NCBI GenBank assembly: GCA_017465565.1
Contig: JAFTWA010000007.1
Coordinates: 1 to 64,000 of the forward strand
DNA from: Tyzzerella sp.
GTDB lineage: Bacteria; Bacillota; Clostridia; Lachnospirales; Lachnospiraceae
DNA length: 64,000 nt
Reading direction: 5' to 3'
Positions 25,252 through 34,351 of this stretch are shown in pieces (position 1 is the first letter of the stretch; the number at the start of each line of letters is the position of its first letter). The notes beneath the pieces are model-generated. The model did no database searches, had not been told where the DNA came from, and saw only the letters and a program-made list of their open reading frames with translations. A program made the translations under genes and the position numbers.

Positions 25252-26271
25252 TTAGCATTCAAATTTATTCCAAGGCACATCTACGGTGATTCCTTTTGTA
25301 ATCATGTCGTAAATATGGCTCAAGAGCGGGAATTCTGCCGGGTCAACACCTCTATTCATTAACGCTTCAATTACAACCTGTGTAATTGCAACGGATTCTA
25401 ATGTAACGCCACTGAGTTCTTCTCTCGCTTGTTTAAATGTCATTCCACGGCCGAGTAAAGTTCCAATCATTCTTGTTCTGCCGCCGAATACGGTTACATA
25501 TAAGTCACCAGCTCCGAAGAGAATCTGTTCTTTTTGTCCACCTGTCATTTCAATCAGCTTGTACATTTCTTTTGTACTCTGTGCAAAAAGTCCAGCCTGT
25601 GGATTATAGTCTTCCTTGCAGCCCACACCATTCTTAGCTTCTGTAAGACCGATTGCCAATGCAACACCAAGTGCATATGCATTCTTCATTGCAACTGCTG
25701 TCTCTACGCCAATCACATCTGTTGTTGCTGTGATGTGATAGTAATCTGTAGAAAGCATGTTTTTAATCTTTACAAGGTCTTCCATGTTGTTTCCGCAGAA
25801 TGCAACCACTGTGTGATGTCTGTCTGCCAATTCAAAGCTGATACATGGTCCGCCTACCGCATTTAAAGAAAGACCATCGCAGCCTGGCTTCGTAGCAAGG
25901 TAATCTGGGAATGCTGTCAATGTACCATCCGCTTCACTATGTAATCCTTTTGTAATTGATAATACTGGTAAGCTTTTTGGAATCACTGGTAAAACGTTCT
26001 CTGCAAACCATTCCACCCCAAAGCTGCTAACGCCGCCGATTAATAAATCTGCATCCTTTAACGCTTCGGAAAGTTCTTCGATTTGATAGCAAGTCACTCC
26101 TTCTGGCAACTGTCTTTTTAAGGTTTTGTGATATCCTGTTTCCTTTGCCTCTGAAATGATTTCTCTGTCGAGTGGGGTTCCTACTAATCGAACCACATGT
26201 CCATTGTCCACTGCTGGCATACACATTGCTGAACCCATCATTCCAGCTCCTACAATTGTTACGATACTCAT
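25252..26271 (-). CDS. NAD(P)-dependent glycerol-3-phosphate dehydrogenase-like protein
   Basis: 339 residues. Rossmann motif IVGAGMMGSAM, TKGL, catalytic Lys in AMKNAYALG and GAGDL, as in GpsA. The phosphate-binding loop reads GGRTRMIG where known enzymes have SRNR or GGRNR, so the substrate-binding Asn is Thr, and the ITRG block is replaced. The enzyme may oxidise glycerol 3-phosphate freed by the phosphodiesterase in this operon, or a related phosphorylated compound. About 97% identical to the copy at 48615. It is the first gene behind a conserved promoter. Confidence 0.75.
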   Translation of the reverse strand: MSIVTIVGAGMMGSAMCMPAVDNGHVVRLVGTPLDREIISEAKETGYHKTLKRQLPEGVTCYQIEELSEALKDADLLIGGVSSFGVEWFAENVLPVIPKSLPVLSITKGLHSEADGTLTAFPDYLATKPGCDGLSLNAVGGPCISFELADRHHTVVAFCGNNMEDLVKIKNMLSTDYYHITATTDVIGVETAVAMKNAYALGVALAIGLTEAKNGVGCKEDYNPQAGLFAQSTKEMYKLIEMTGGQKEQILFGAGDLYVTVFGGRTRMIGTLLGRGMTFKQAREELSGVTLESVAITQVVIEALMNRGVDPAEFPLLSHIYDMITKGITVDVPWNKFEC

Positions 26272-26312
26272 TTTCTTCTACCTCTTTCCTTTTATCTTTT
26301 ATTTGTCATTTT

Positions 26313-26349
26313 GATGAAATATTTTTTATATATCATTTGTTTTTTCATC
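26313..26349. promoter_or_regulatory. Inverted repeat near the gpsA-like gene start (cluster A)
   Basis: GATGAAA (26313-26319) and TTTCATC (26343-26349) form an inverted repeat 42 bases before the ATG, downstream of the promoter. The same arrangement with one mismatch occurs in cluster B. The position suits a repressor operator, for example for the DeoR protein. Confidence 0.45.
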
Positions 26350-26364
26350 ACACTTCACAAATTT

Positions 26365-26415
26365 ATCTTAAAATGTAAGATTTAAATAAGCAATAATTTC
26401 GCCCTATTCAGTTCA
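26365..26415 (-). promoter_or_regulatory. Promoter and upstream box of the transport operon (cluster A)
   Basis: Minus-strand TTGCTT (26393-26388) and TAAGAT (26370-26365) with a 17-base spacer. Seven bases upstream of the -35 lies the box read on the plus strand as GCCCTATTCAGTTCA (26401-26415). Box, spacing and -10 are identical in cluster B, and the -35 differs at one base (TTGATT there). The box position suits an activator, perhaps the AraC protein. Confidence 0.65.
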
Positions 26416-26462
26416 TTAGATAGTGCAATGCACAAAAAAACATTCTTTTTTTAAACAGAAAC

Positions 26463-26477
26463 GAACATAAAATGTTC
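26463..26477. promoter_or_regulatory. Palindrome GAACAT-AAA-ATGTTC behind the DeoR gene
   Basis: A perfect 6-base-pair inverted repeat just past the DeoR stop. It could be a weak terminator for the upstream genes or an operator resembling GlpR-type half sites (TGTTCG). Not present in cluster B. Confidence 0.3.
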
Positions 26478-26480
26478 TTT

Positions 26481-27197
26481 TTATTTGTCCAAATGAAATT
26501 TGATGTCTTTGTCACATATAATTCCTGTTATATTTTTTACGTTACACACAGAAAACAAAAACTCTTTTCCAATCTTGGAGCTGTCACCCACGAAATAACT
26601 TTTCTTGGCACGAGCTATCATCGACTTACGAACCTGAGTTTCAGACTCAGAGAAGTCCGTGATATTTCCATTTAGCTCAACTCCCTGTGATGAGAAAAAG
26701 AAAATATCTGCACTGAGCGCCGCAATGGAACTTGCTGCTAAGGTTCCCACCAAAGAATGGGAGCTATTAATTAATCTTCCACCTGTACAATATGTCTTTA
26801 TATTCTTCTGAGAAAGAATCGATGCCACTTTGATACTGCTTGTAATAACAGTGAGGTTCTGCTTCGGAGATAAGAGTTCTGCTATATACGATACTGTCGT
26901 CGATGCATCTAAAAATATGGTACTCCCATCTGGAATAAGCTTTAACGCTTCTTTTGCCAAGCTTGCTTTAATAGAATTGTTTGAATTTTGTCGCACCACA
27001 TAAGGAACATTGCGGTTGTCATGAGAGATAATGGATGCACCGCCGTAGTTTCTAATTACAAGCCCCTGCTGCTCTAATTTTTTCAGATCTCTTCGGATAG
27101 TAGCTGGTACTACATACAGCGTATTTGCCAAATATTCTGTAGTACAATATTTCTCACGTTCCAATATTTCCAAAATCTTCGTCAAACGTTCATTCAT
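26481..27197 (-). CDS. DeoR-family transcriptional regulator
   Basis: 238 residues. N-terminal winged helix (MNERLTKILEILEREKYCTTEYLANTL, RRDLKKLEQQGL), then a DeoR C-terminal sensor domain with IFLDASTTVSYIAELL and FFSSQGVELNGNITDFSESE that binds a phosphorylated sugar effector. RBS GGAGG. It is the last gene of the upstream operon segment and lies directly before the promoter of the gpsA-transport genes, which it probably represses. Its paralogue at 49822 has the same neighbour. Confidence 0.9.
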   Translation of the reverse strand: MNERLTKILEILEREKYCTTEYLANTLYVVPATIRRDLKKLEQQGLVIRNYGGASIISHDNRNVPYVVRQNSNNSIKASLAKEALKLIPDGSTIFLDASTTVSYIAELLSPKQNLTVITSSIKVASILSQKNIKTYCTGGRLINSSHSLVGTLAASSIAALSADIFFFSSQGVELNGNITDFSESETQVRKSMIARAKKSYFVGDSSKIGKEFLFSVCNVKNITGIICDKDIKFHLDK

Positions 27198-27213
27198 TGC
27201 TACATTTCCTCCG

Positions 27214-28191
27214 TTATCTAACGTTTATTGTCGTGCCATGCTCTGCACTCTCATACATTGCAAACATAGTCTCCATCGTGTTTCTTATATCTTCCACAGT
27301 AAATGCTTTTTGATTTGCGTATAAGTCGTAGAGCAGGCGGCCATGTCCTGACCCCCAATACTCTTTTCCGCTAAACTTGTGGTCATCACGACAAACAAAC
27401 TGCTTATCCCGGTAAAGCTCACCGTTTATGTACTGGAAGGAAGCATGTTCGAATTCCAACTCAAGCTGTGGCTTTTTCGTCTTCCCATACGCATTGGTCG
27501 CATAGAAAATTCCAGTCGCTCCATTTTTAAATTTCATAAAGGCATCCACAGTATCTTCTACTTCAATTACGCCCTGCAGTGATTTATTTGACATAGTTGC
27601 ATTTACAGACTCTACATTTCCTGCCAGATAAATCATTAAATCTAACGTGTGCACTGACTGATTGATAAGGACACCGCCACCCTCATAGGCTAAAGTTCCG
27701 CGCCATGCTGCACTGTTATAATAGCTTTCATCTCTGTGCCATGTCATAATTCCTTTTACAGATATAAGTTTTCCTAGTTCCGTATCTGTATCTAGAATTT
27801 GCTTTAGCGTTGTTACGCATTTGTTTGTTCTATTTTGCATCACTGGATACACTGGCTTCCCTGCGAATTCTCGAAGAAGCGCCGAAAATTCTTCCTTCTT
27901 CATGGTTATCGGTTTCTCTGATACTACCTGTTTTCCAGCTACAAGACATTTTTCAATCATTCCATAATGCAAATAATGTGGTGTGCAGATGTGAATGCTG
28001 TCTATTTCCTCATCCTTCAAACAATCGTCCAAATCATAAAACACTTTACAGTGATACTCTGCTGCACCTTTATCTGCACGCTCCTTATCAATATCACAGA
28101 TTCCGTATAAATCTACATCTGGAATACCAGCCAATGCCTCTGCATGCACAGGACCAATTGCACCATACCCTACAATACAAGCTCTCTTCAT
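27214..28191 (-). CDS. Gfo/Idh/MocA-family oxidoreductase
   Basis: 325 residues. N-terminal Rossmann motif GYGAIGPVHAEAL, the conserved SEKPITM with the catalytic-dyad Lys, and a C-terminal substrate domain with GGGVLINQSVHTLDLMIYL (conserved D-x-x-H-like block). NAD(P)-dependent oxidation of a sugar, inositol or glycoside hydroxyl. Its ATG overlaps the stop of the phosphorylase gene (TGATG), so the two are translationally coupled. Substrate unknown; the neighbourhood of TIM-barrel isomerases suggests 3-keto-sugar chemistry. Confidence 0.85.
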   Translation of the reverse strand: MKRACIVGYGAIGPVHAEALAGIPDVDLYGICDIDKERADKGAAEYHCKVFYDLDDCLKDEEIDSIHICTPHYLHYGMIEKCLVAGKQVVSEKPITMKKEEFSALLREFAGKPVYPVMQNRTNKCVTTLKQILDTDTELGKLISVKGIMTWHRDESYYNSAAWRGTLAYEGGGVLINQSVHTLDLMIYLAGNVESVNATMSNKSLQGVIEVEDTVDAFMKFKNGATGIFYATNAYGKTKKPQLELEFEHASFQYINGELYRDKQFVCRDDHKFSGKEYWGSGHGRLLYDLYANQKAFTVEDIRNTMETMFAMYESAEHGTTINVR

Positions 28192-30470
28192 CAGTCACAC
28201 GCTCCTTTTTCTGTAACTACTTTTATGTCAACATCACCGGATAATACTGGCAAAACAGTTCCCTCTAATGCCTTTCCATTCACGGTGATTTCTTTTATAA
28301 ATGGACCGTTGTTTTCATATTGAATATGATAAATACATCCTCTGAACTCTTTTACAATACTGCATGTCTTCCAGCTTGGCGGCAGACATGGATCAACGCG
28401 AAGTCCTTCCATTTCTGGCTTCAAACCAAACACATAGTTAATCATTGCTTTTTGGAACCATTGACCTGCCGCCGTTCTCCAGCTCTGTCCTGGTGTGCCA
28501 TAACGATAGCCCGTCTGCTCTCCAAAATAAGAGTTACACATAATATACGGCTCTGCTCTTCCTGCAACTACTTTATTGCGGAATGGTAAGATTGTTTCAA
28601 TATCCGCTTCCACCTTGTCAGCACGCTTTAGCATGGCATCTGCTGCAATCTTCCATGCAATCGTATGTAAATAAACACCTCCGTTTTCATGGACACCTGC
28701 TGGCTTTGTTGTGACACTGCCGATTCCAGCATCATATTTTGTATATGGCGGTATGGAGATGACAGTTCCAAGAGGAGAGGACAAATATTTTTCCACCGCA
28801 TCCATTGCCTGTACTTCTCGTCCATTTTGTGAAACTCCAGATAAAACAGACCAAAGCTGCGGAATAAGGAACATTTTTCCTTCTTCACATTCCTTTGAAC
28901 CTATCTTTCTGCCTTCATCATTGATGGCATCTAAGTAATACTCGCCGTCCCAGCCATGTGCTTCGATAATGACCTGCATTTCTTTGCCACGCATGCGAGC
29001 CTGCTCAGCATCGTCAGGCCTTCCATATATCTTGGCAATCTCAGCGAACTCTTTATTCGCGCGATACCATGCAATACTAAGCCATACACTGACACCTTTT
29101 CCCTGCAGCCCTGCTGTGTTCATACAATCATTCCAATCGCCGCCCCAGATACGAATCAAGTTATGGTGTCCTCTGAAATGATATAAGAAATCGACAGATT
29201 TCTTCAAATGCTCGTAAATAGTTTCCTTCGTTCCATCATTGTATGGAACCTCAATATCTAAAATCGACTTGTCTCCTAATTCTTTCAAAATAGAAAATGC
29301 TGTGAAATTAAGCCAGACTGTATTATCCGCAAAATTTTGGTCTTTAATAGCACCTTCTTTGAATGTTCTTGGTGCATATCCATTAGAATACTGGTAGGTC
29401 AGAATACGTATGAAACGTTCCAAAGCTTTCTTGGGATTTACAGCCGCCAGACAGTCTGTGTCGCTTACGATATCGCGGTATCCGTTATGGCGTACTCTCG
29501 CCCAACGCGAACCAAGATTTGATTGATGCTTCAGCCACTCAAACATATGATTCAGTTCTTCGTCTGGCGTACAAATAGAAACTTGTTTTGTTTCTTCTGC
29601 AAACTTTTTCAAAACAGCTTGTTTTTCTTCTACAAATTTTTCTGGTGCAGCAAATCCCTTTTTCATGGCATGCATTTCTTCCTCAGAAAATGCAATCCCA
29701 CAAACAAAGATGAGTTCCTTGGTTTCCCCTGCTTGTAACATCATTTGCTTTTCTAATGCAAATCCTAATTTCTCACCACAGCCATCTGTATTTGAACAGC
29801 CGCCTCGTTCCAATATAACAGGATGCGCAAAAGAGCCATATTGCCCAATGATTGCATTGTGCGTACAATCGAAACCATCTACTGTCTCCGATGCTGCCAT
29901 AAATCCATAGCAAAGTTCCTTTTTCATTCCAGCAAAGTTTTTTCTGCCCGCTGATACGATTCCATTTAAAGACGTATCAAATTTCGCTACGCCCACGTTA
30001 TATCCCTGACGTGTATACGCTTCATCAAAGTTTGAGCCGAAAAATACAATTGCACGAACGTCACGTCTTCTGTCTGTCGTATTTCTTACTTTCAGACTCC
30101 ATAATTCACAGTTTGCATTTCTTGGAACAACCGTACAAAACTCAGATACAATACCATCATGCTCAGTGTGAATTGTAGAAGCACCTCTCTGATGTAAACA
30201 GAAGTACGCATCCCTCTTTTCATTTACAGGCAAACCACTGATGCCCCAATGCGCCTCATCTTCCTGCAGAAATGCACCTCGCTCCTTTACAAGCCCGATA
30301 CGGTTCCCCATAGAATCCTGCACGAAGCTTTCGCCTGCACCAGTCTGTGAGGTGAAAGTGATATAAGAATCATTCCAAAGATAGTTGTACCAATTTCGCG
30401 GAAGATTTGTTTCTGTAATGTAAAAATCCGAAGTGTGTTTATCAAAATATCCGTATTGATTGTTCATCAT
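28191..30470 (-). CDS. GH94-type glycoside phosphorylase
   Basis: 759 residues from the ATG at 30470, with AAAGGA about ten bases upstream; an in-frame TTG at 30479 is too close to the ribosome site. Has the GH94 order: N-terminal beta-sandwich (GYFDKHTSDFYITETNLPRNWYNYLWND), helical linker, and an alpha/alpha-barrel with GGDWNDCMN holding the general-acid Asp, then WDGEYYLDAIND and MCNSYFGEQTG. GH94 enzymes split beta-glucosides with phosphate to give a sugar 1-phosphate. No signal peptide. Acceptor specificity is unknown. Confidence 0.8.
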   Translation of the reverse strand: MMNNQYGYFDKHTSDFYITETNLPRNWYNYLWNDSYITFTSQTGAGESFVQDSMGNRIGLVKERGAFLQEDEAHWGISGLPVNEKRDAYFCLHQRGASTIHTEHDGIVSEFCTVVPRNANCELWSLKVRNTTDRRRDVRAIVFFGSNFDEAYTRQGYNVGVAKFDTSLNGIVSAGRKNFAGMKKELCYGFMAASETVDGFDCTHNAIIGQYGSFAHPVILERGGCSNTDGCGEKLGFALEKQMMLQAGETKELIFVCGIAFSEEEMHAMKKGFAAPEKFVEEKQAVLKKFAEETKQVSICTPDEELNHMFEWLKHQSNLGSRWARVRHNGYRDIVSDTDCLAAVNPKKALERFIRILTYQYSNGYAPRTFKEGAIKDQNFADNTVWLNFTAFSILKELGDKSILDIEVPYNDGTKETIYEHLKKSVDFLYHFRGHHNLIRIWGGDWNDCMNTAGLQGKGVSVWLSIAWYRANKEFAEIAKIYGRPDDAEQARMRGKEMQVIIEAHGWDGEYYLDAINDEGRKIGSKECEEGKMFLIPQLWSVLSGVSQNGREVQAMDAVEKYLSSPLGTVISIPPYTKYDAGIGSVTTKPAGVHENGGVYLHTIAWKIAADAMLKRADKVEADIETILPFRNKVVAGRAEPYIMCNSYFGEQTGYRYGTPGQSWRTAAGQWFQKAMINYVFGLKPEMEGLRVDPCLPPSWKTCSIVKEFRGCIYHIQYENNGPFIKEITVNGKALEGTVLPVLSGDVDIKVVTEKGACD

Positions 30471-30471
30471 A

Positions 30472-31254
30472 TTACTCAAATCCTTTTTCTTTCAAAAATT
30501 CATAGCTTATTTTCAAAGACTCAAATGGGTCTCCATCGCACTTATCCTGCTCTACCAAAGCAAACTCGGCGCTGGATTCTTTGGATGCTGCAATAATCTC
30601 ATCCCAGTTGAGATTCCCTTGTCCTACTTCCGCATAGGCTATTTCTTGTCGATTTATCACTTTTAAATCCTTATAATGAATACAGGCAATTTTATCCTTA
30701 TATTTTAAAATGAATTTCGCTGGGTTTACGCCCACCGTAGCCAACCAATATACATCTAAAATAAGTTTGAAATTGTCATATGGCATTCTCTCAAACAATT
30801 CTTCAAATAAAAATCTGCCATTCCATTTCACAAATTCGAAATCGTGATTGTGATAAGCAAACATTAGGCCATGTTCTGCAAGTTTCTCACACACTGGGCC
30901 AAATTTCTTTGCAAAATCTTCCACAAGTTCCAATCCATGCCCATTTCTGAAATCTTCTTTATAGTTTGGCATTGCGCCGAGCCCGCACACTTTACAGCCA
31001 ATGGTTTTGTGAAATTCGATTTCTTCCTCTAAATGCTCTAAATATTTATCCGGTGCCCTGTGTGTACATGCGCAAATGAGCCCATATTTATCTAAAACTG
31101 CCTTGACTTCTTCTCCTGTAAAATCACCAATTCCGGAGAGTTGTACTACTTTGTATCCCATTTCACTTACTTTCTTACAGCTCTCATCGAAATCTTCCAA
31201 TGTTTTACAAAATTCGCGAATCGTAAAGAATTGTGCCCCTATTCTGTTATCCAT
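30472..31254 (-). CDS. TIM-barrel sugar-phosphate isomerase/epimerase
   Basis: 260 residues of the AP-endonuclease-2-like isomerase/epimerase family (PF01261). Candidate metal ligands lie in AYHNHDFEF, LILDVYWL, CIHYKDLK and FALVEQD. Starts with IGAQFFTIREF, as in many IolE-like and 3-keto-sugar-related members. Cytoplasmic. It lies between two Gfo/Idh/MocA or phosphorylase genes. The reaction (isomerase, epimerase or lyase on an oxidised sugar) cannot be told from sequence. Confidence 0.85.
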   Translation of the reverse strand: MDNRIGAQFFTIREFCKTLEDFDESCKKVSEMGYKVVQLSGIGDFTGEEVKAVLDKYGLICACTHRAPDKYLEHLEEEIEFHKTIGCKVCGLGAMPNYKEDFRNGHGLELVEDFAKKFGPVCEKLAEHGLMFAYHNHDFEFVKWNGRFLFEELFERMPYDNFKLILDVYWLATVGVNPAKFILKYKDKIACIHYKDLKVINRQEIAYAEVGQGNLNWDEIIAASKESSAEFALVEQDKCDGDPFESLKISYEFLKEKGFE

Positions 31255-31271
31255 GTCTCATTCCTCTTTTC

Positions 31272-32432
31272 TTAATACGAACCTTCTGTGTCTGCTGTCT
31301 GTGCTGCGGCTACTTTCTTCACCATTGTTGAGTTTGAGATTCTTTCTTGAAGAAGGTCATAAAACTCGTCGTGTGGGAAATTCTTCACATCCACTGTTTT
31401 ACCTGTCCATGCTGAATAGTGCATTGCATTGGAAATGGTAAGCCCATTAATTCCTTCGTATCCTGGTGCAAGAAGCTCTGTTCCATTAAGAAGCGCGTTT
31501 GTTACATTTTTGAAAATTCCAACATGGTTTTCTGTCTCACCTGTAATTGGAATTTCACATTTCCAGCACTCTGGTTTTCCAAAGATTGCTTTATTTGTTT
31601 TGTTAAATTCTCTTTCAGAAACCACATTTCTATAAAATGTCATACCTGTTTTTTCCACAATCAGTTTACCCATGTCACAGGCAATTTCCAATCTGTTAGT
31701 TCCTGGAAATTCTCCTGTGGAAGTAATGTATGTACCTGTTGTTCCATTTTCATATTCAAAATAAGCGGTCACTTCATCTTCTACTTCGATGTCGTAGTAT
31801 TTTCCAAAAGAAGCAAAGGCTGTGATTTTATCTGGCATGCCAAACATCCATTGCCACAAGTCAAGCTGGTGCGGATTTTGATTGATTAATGTTCCGCCAC
31901 CTTCTGTTTCCCATCTAGAGCGCCAAGCCGAACTATCGTGATATGCCTGTGGTCTGTACCAGTCTGTAATCACCCATGAAATTCTCTTGATATGTCCTAA
32001 CGCGCCGCTTTGTACAAGCTCGCGAACCTTCTGGTACACAGGATTTGTTCTTTGGTTGTACATAATACCAAATAATTTCCCTGACTTTTCAGCCGCCTCA
32101 TTCATTTCAAGAACCTGTTTTGTGTAAACTCCTGCTGGTTTTTCTGTGATTACATTAAGTCCGTATGAAAATGCCTCTTCTACTAATCTTGGATGGTCAT
32201 AGTGTGGTGTCGCTACGATAACAACATCACAAAGTCCACTCTTGTAAAGGTCTGTCTCATTGTCAAAGATTGCTACATCCGAATGATTTTCCTTCGCTGC
32301 CTTTCTTCTTCCTTCATTACTGTCACAGATTGCTGCGAGTGTCATGTTTGGCACTTTTCCTGCAGCTACATTTTTGCAGTGTGCTGTTCCCATGTTTCCG
32401 TATCCAATTACTCCAAGTCTTACTCTTTCCAT
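31272..32432 (-). CDS. Gfo/Idh/MocA-family oxidoreductase
   Basis: 386 residues. Rossmann motif GYGNMGTAHCKNV, EKPAGVYTKQ with the conserved Lys, and GGGTLINQNPHQLDLWQWMFG in the C-terminal domain. It is longer than its neighbour at 27214 and not its recent duplicate. NAD(P)-dependent sugar or glycoside dehydrogenase, substrate unknown. It is flanked on both sides by TIM-barrel isomerase genes at gaps of 16-17 bases. Confidence 0.87.
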   Translation of the reverse strand: MERVRLGVIGYGNMGTAHCKNVAAGKVPNMTLAAICDSNEGRRKAAKENHSDVAIFDNETDLYKSGLCDVVIVATPHYDHPRLVEEAFSYGLNVITEKPAGVYTKQVLEMNEAAEKSGKLFGIMYNQRTNPVYQKVRELVQSGALGHIKRISWVITDWYRPQAYHDSSAWRSRWETEGGGTLINQNPHQLDLWQWMFGMPDKITAFASFGKYYDIEVEDEVTAYFEYENGTTGTYITSTGEFPGTNRLEIACDMGKLIVEKTGMTFYRNVVSEREFNKTNKAIFGKPECWKCEIPITGETENHVGIFKNVTNALLNGTELLAPGYEGINGLTISNAMHYSAWTGKTVDVKNFPHDEFYDLLQERISNSTMVKKVAAAQTADTEGSY

Positions 32433-32448
32433 TTCTCTGTATCCTTTC

Positions 32449-33300
32449 TTAAATTCTATCTAAAATTTCTAATAATGATTGGTGTGCAAGTTTAAATGCT
32501 TCTTCACCGCCAAACACCTTATCCTGCGCTTTCGCCTCAATTTCCAAATCCGCAAATCCTTTGAAGTTACCCAAATGTGGTTCCAAACTCAAGAATCCAT
32601 CATAACCAGTCGCAAATAAATCTCTTAAAATGTATTCCACATTTCCATCGCCATGTCCAGCTGGCACAACAGCGCCTTTGTGACTCTCTGCATCCTTGAT
32701 GTGCATGTAAGCGATATATGGTTTCATCATTGCATAGGCTCTCTTTGTATCTTCATCCGACTGCACAAAGTTCGCAGGGTCAAAAATCGCTTTGAAGTTT
32801 GGTCCGTAGAATTCCTTCATCAGCTCTAAACATCTGTCTGCTGTATCGCCATAGATATGCTTTTCATTTTCATGAAGAAGAATGACATCCTCTTCTTTTG
32901 CATAGTCAATCATGATTTTCATGCGTCTAAACACTTCTGTTCTCTCTTCTTCTGTCCATTCTGTATCTTTCTCATGGTAAAAGCTGAAAACACGAATATA
33001 TTTTGTATCCAGAATTTTTGCCGCTTTTACTACATTTTTCAGCACCTCAAAATGCGCCTCAAAATCTTCTGTCACTTTGATTTTTCCAATTGGTGAACCG
33101 ATGGAAGAAACTTTAATTCCGTACTCATCCATGAGTTTTTTCAAATCATACATTTCTTCTTCTGTAAGTGACGAAATGTTTTTCCCATCGATTCCGCGTG
33201 GTTCAAAATAATGTATTCCAAATTTATTTAATGCTTCAAACTGCTCTTTTGTGATTTCGGTAATCTCATCCGAAAATCCACTGATTTTCTCATGTCTCAT
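32449..33300 (-). CDS. TIM-barrel sugar-phosphate isomerase/epimerase
   Basis: 283 residues, PF01261 fold. Metal-ligand candidates lie in LLHENEKH, AIFDPANF, YMHIKDAE and FLSLEPHL, the usual Glu-Asp-His-Glu set. It is the first gene of the cluster A operon and is divergent from the AraC regulator at 33446, with a 145-base gap. Function within the pathway is unknown; it may act on the product of the adjacent dehydrogenase. Confidence 0.87.
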   Translation of the reverse strand: MRHEKISGFSDEITEITKEQFEALNKFGIHYFEPRGIDGKNISSLTEEEMYDLKKLMDEYGIKVSSIGSPIGKIKVTEDFEAHFEVLKNVVKAAKILDTKYIRVFSFYHEKDTEWTEEERTEVFRRMKIMIDYAKEEDVILLHENEKHIYGDTADRCLELMKEFYGPNFKAIFDPANFVQSDEDTKRAYAMMKPYIAYMHIKDAESHKGAVVPAGHGDGNVEYILRDLFATGYDGFLSLEPHLGNFKGFADLEIEAKAQDKVFGGEEAFKLAHQSLLEILDRI

Positions 33301-33391
33301 ACTCTGATTCCTTTCTCCTCTTTATTTATCATCTTTTCAATCATGTTATCTCATTTTTTGCACTGAAACTATACGTTTGTTGTTAAAAACA

Positions 33392-33420
33392 TTGCATTTC
33401 TTGGTGTTCTGTATTAGAAT
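33392..33420 (+). promoter_or_regulatory. Promoter of the cluster A AraC gene
   Basis: TTGCAT (33392-33397), 17-base spacer, TAGAAT (33415-33420), 25 bases before the GTG start. The surrounding sequence (AAAACATTGCATTT) is conserved before the cluster B AraC gene. Confidence 0.7.
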
Positions 33421-33445
33421 AAATACATCAAAAAGTTAGAAAGAA

Positions 33446-34297
33446 GTGAGACCCATTACCACGCAAGAAATTATTTTTAGAATATCAGGAGATTATTTTA
33501 AGGTTTCTGAAAGAATTGAAGAGACTACTACGAATGATAATTTTTATCTTCATGACCATGACATCTATGAGATTTTATTTTTTCTGGAAGGAGATGCGAA
33601 ATTTGTAATAGAAGGAAAAGATTATTTCTTAGACTCGGGAGATATTGTGATTGTTCGTAAACATGAAATGCATCGTGTTTACCACAATAGCGATGCAAAA
33701 TATCATCGTGCGGTTCTTATGGTAGAACCTGAATTTTTTAACATTCATAACTGTCCAAATTATGAGGCACAATTTTTAAATTCTCAGCTTGGAATCGCAA
33801 ATCGAATCAAGTCGGACCATGTGCGTTCATGTGGATTGTACGATGCCTTTAAGCGCCTCAGAAGATATTCCAAGAATTATACACCGGAAGACGAACCTGT
33901 CGTTGTAGCTATTATCATAGAGATTTTATACTTGATTAATCGGGTAGGGCGATTCTCATCTTCTGATGAGCATGACAGCCAGGTCGTGCAGGTCATTTCT
34001 TATATCAATAACCATTACACGGAAGACATTGATTTAGAAACTTTAGAAAAGAAGTTTTTTACTTCAAGATATCATTTATGTAAAATTTTCCGAAAAGCAA
34101 CCGGTCTGACCATACATGACTATATCCGCCGCAAGCGCCTGAGCAGAGTCCGAGAGCTCCGACAAAGTGGAAAAAGCATCAGCGATGCCGCGATGCTTTC
34201 TGGTTTCAGTGATTATTCTTCTTTTTATCGTACTTATAAGAAATTGATGGGATGTTCTCCAAAGGATTATGTTGATAAAGTTTATATGGATATGTAA
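33446..34297 (+). CDS. AraC-family transcriptional activator with cupin domain
   Basis: 283 residues from a GTG start. The protein has about 13 more N-terminal residues than its paralogue. N-terminal cupin (HDHDIYEILFFLEGDAKFVI, DIVIVRKHEMHRV) for ligand binding, C-terminal double helix-turn-helix (YHLCKIFRKATGLTIHDYI, ISDAAMLSGFSDYSSFYRTYKK). Divergent from cluster A, which it probably activates in response to a sugar. Closely related to the protein at 50692. Confidence 0.9.
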   Translation: MRPITTQEIIFRISGDYFKVSERIEETTTNDNFYLHDHDIYEILFFLEGDAKFVIEGKDYFLDSGDIVIVRKHEMHRVYHNSDAKYHRAVLMVEPEFFNIHNCPNYEAQFLNSQLGIANRIKSDHVRSCGLYDAFKRLRRYSKNYTPEDEPVVVAIIIEILYLINRVGRFSSSDEHDSQVVQVISYINNHYTEDIDLETLEKKFFTSRYHLCKIFRKATGLTIHDYIRRKRLSRVRELRQSGKSISDAAMLSGFSDYSSFYRTYKKLMGCSPKDYVDKVYMDM

Positions 34298-34307
34298 TCT
34301 GAAATAA

Positions 34308-34345
34308 GGGGATGGTGTAACTGCCAAAAACGCTACACCATCCCC
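34308..34345 (+). terminator. Terminator behind the cluster A AraC gene
   Basis: Perfect 12-base-pair stem, GGGGATGGTGTA with TACACCATCCCC, followed by a T tract on the plus strand. It separates two convergent genes and may serve both. Confidence 0.85.
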
Positions 34346-34351
34346 CAATTT

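Noticed and set aside
27214..33300. Complete myo-inositol degradation operon
   Set aside because: IolG- and IolE-like folds are present, but no IolB, IolC or IolD homologue was found.
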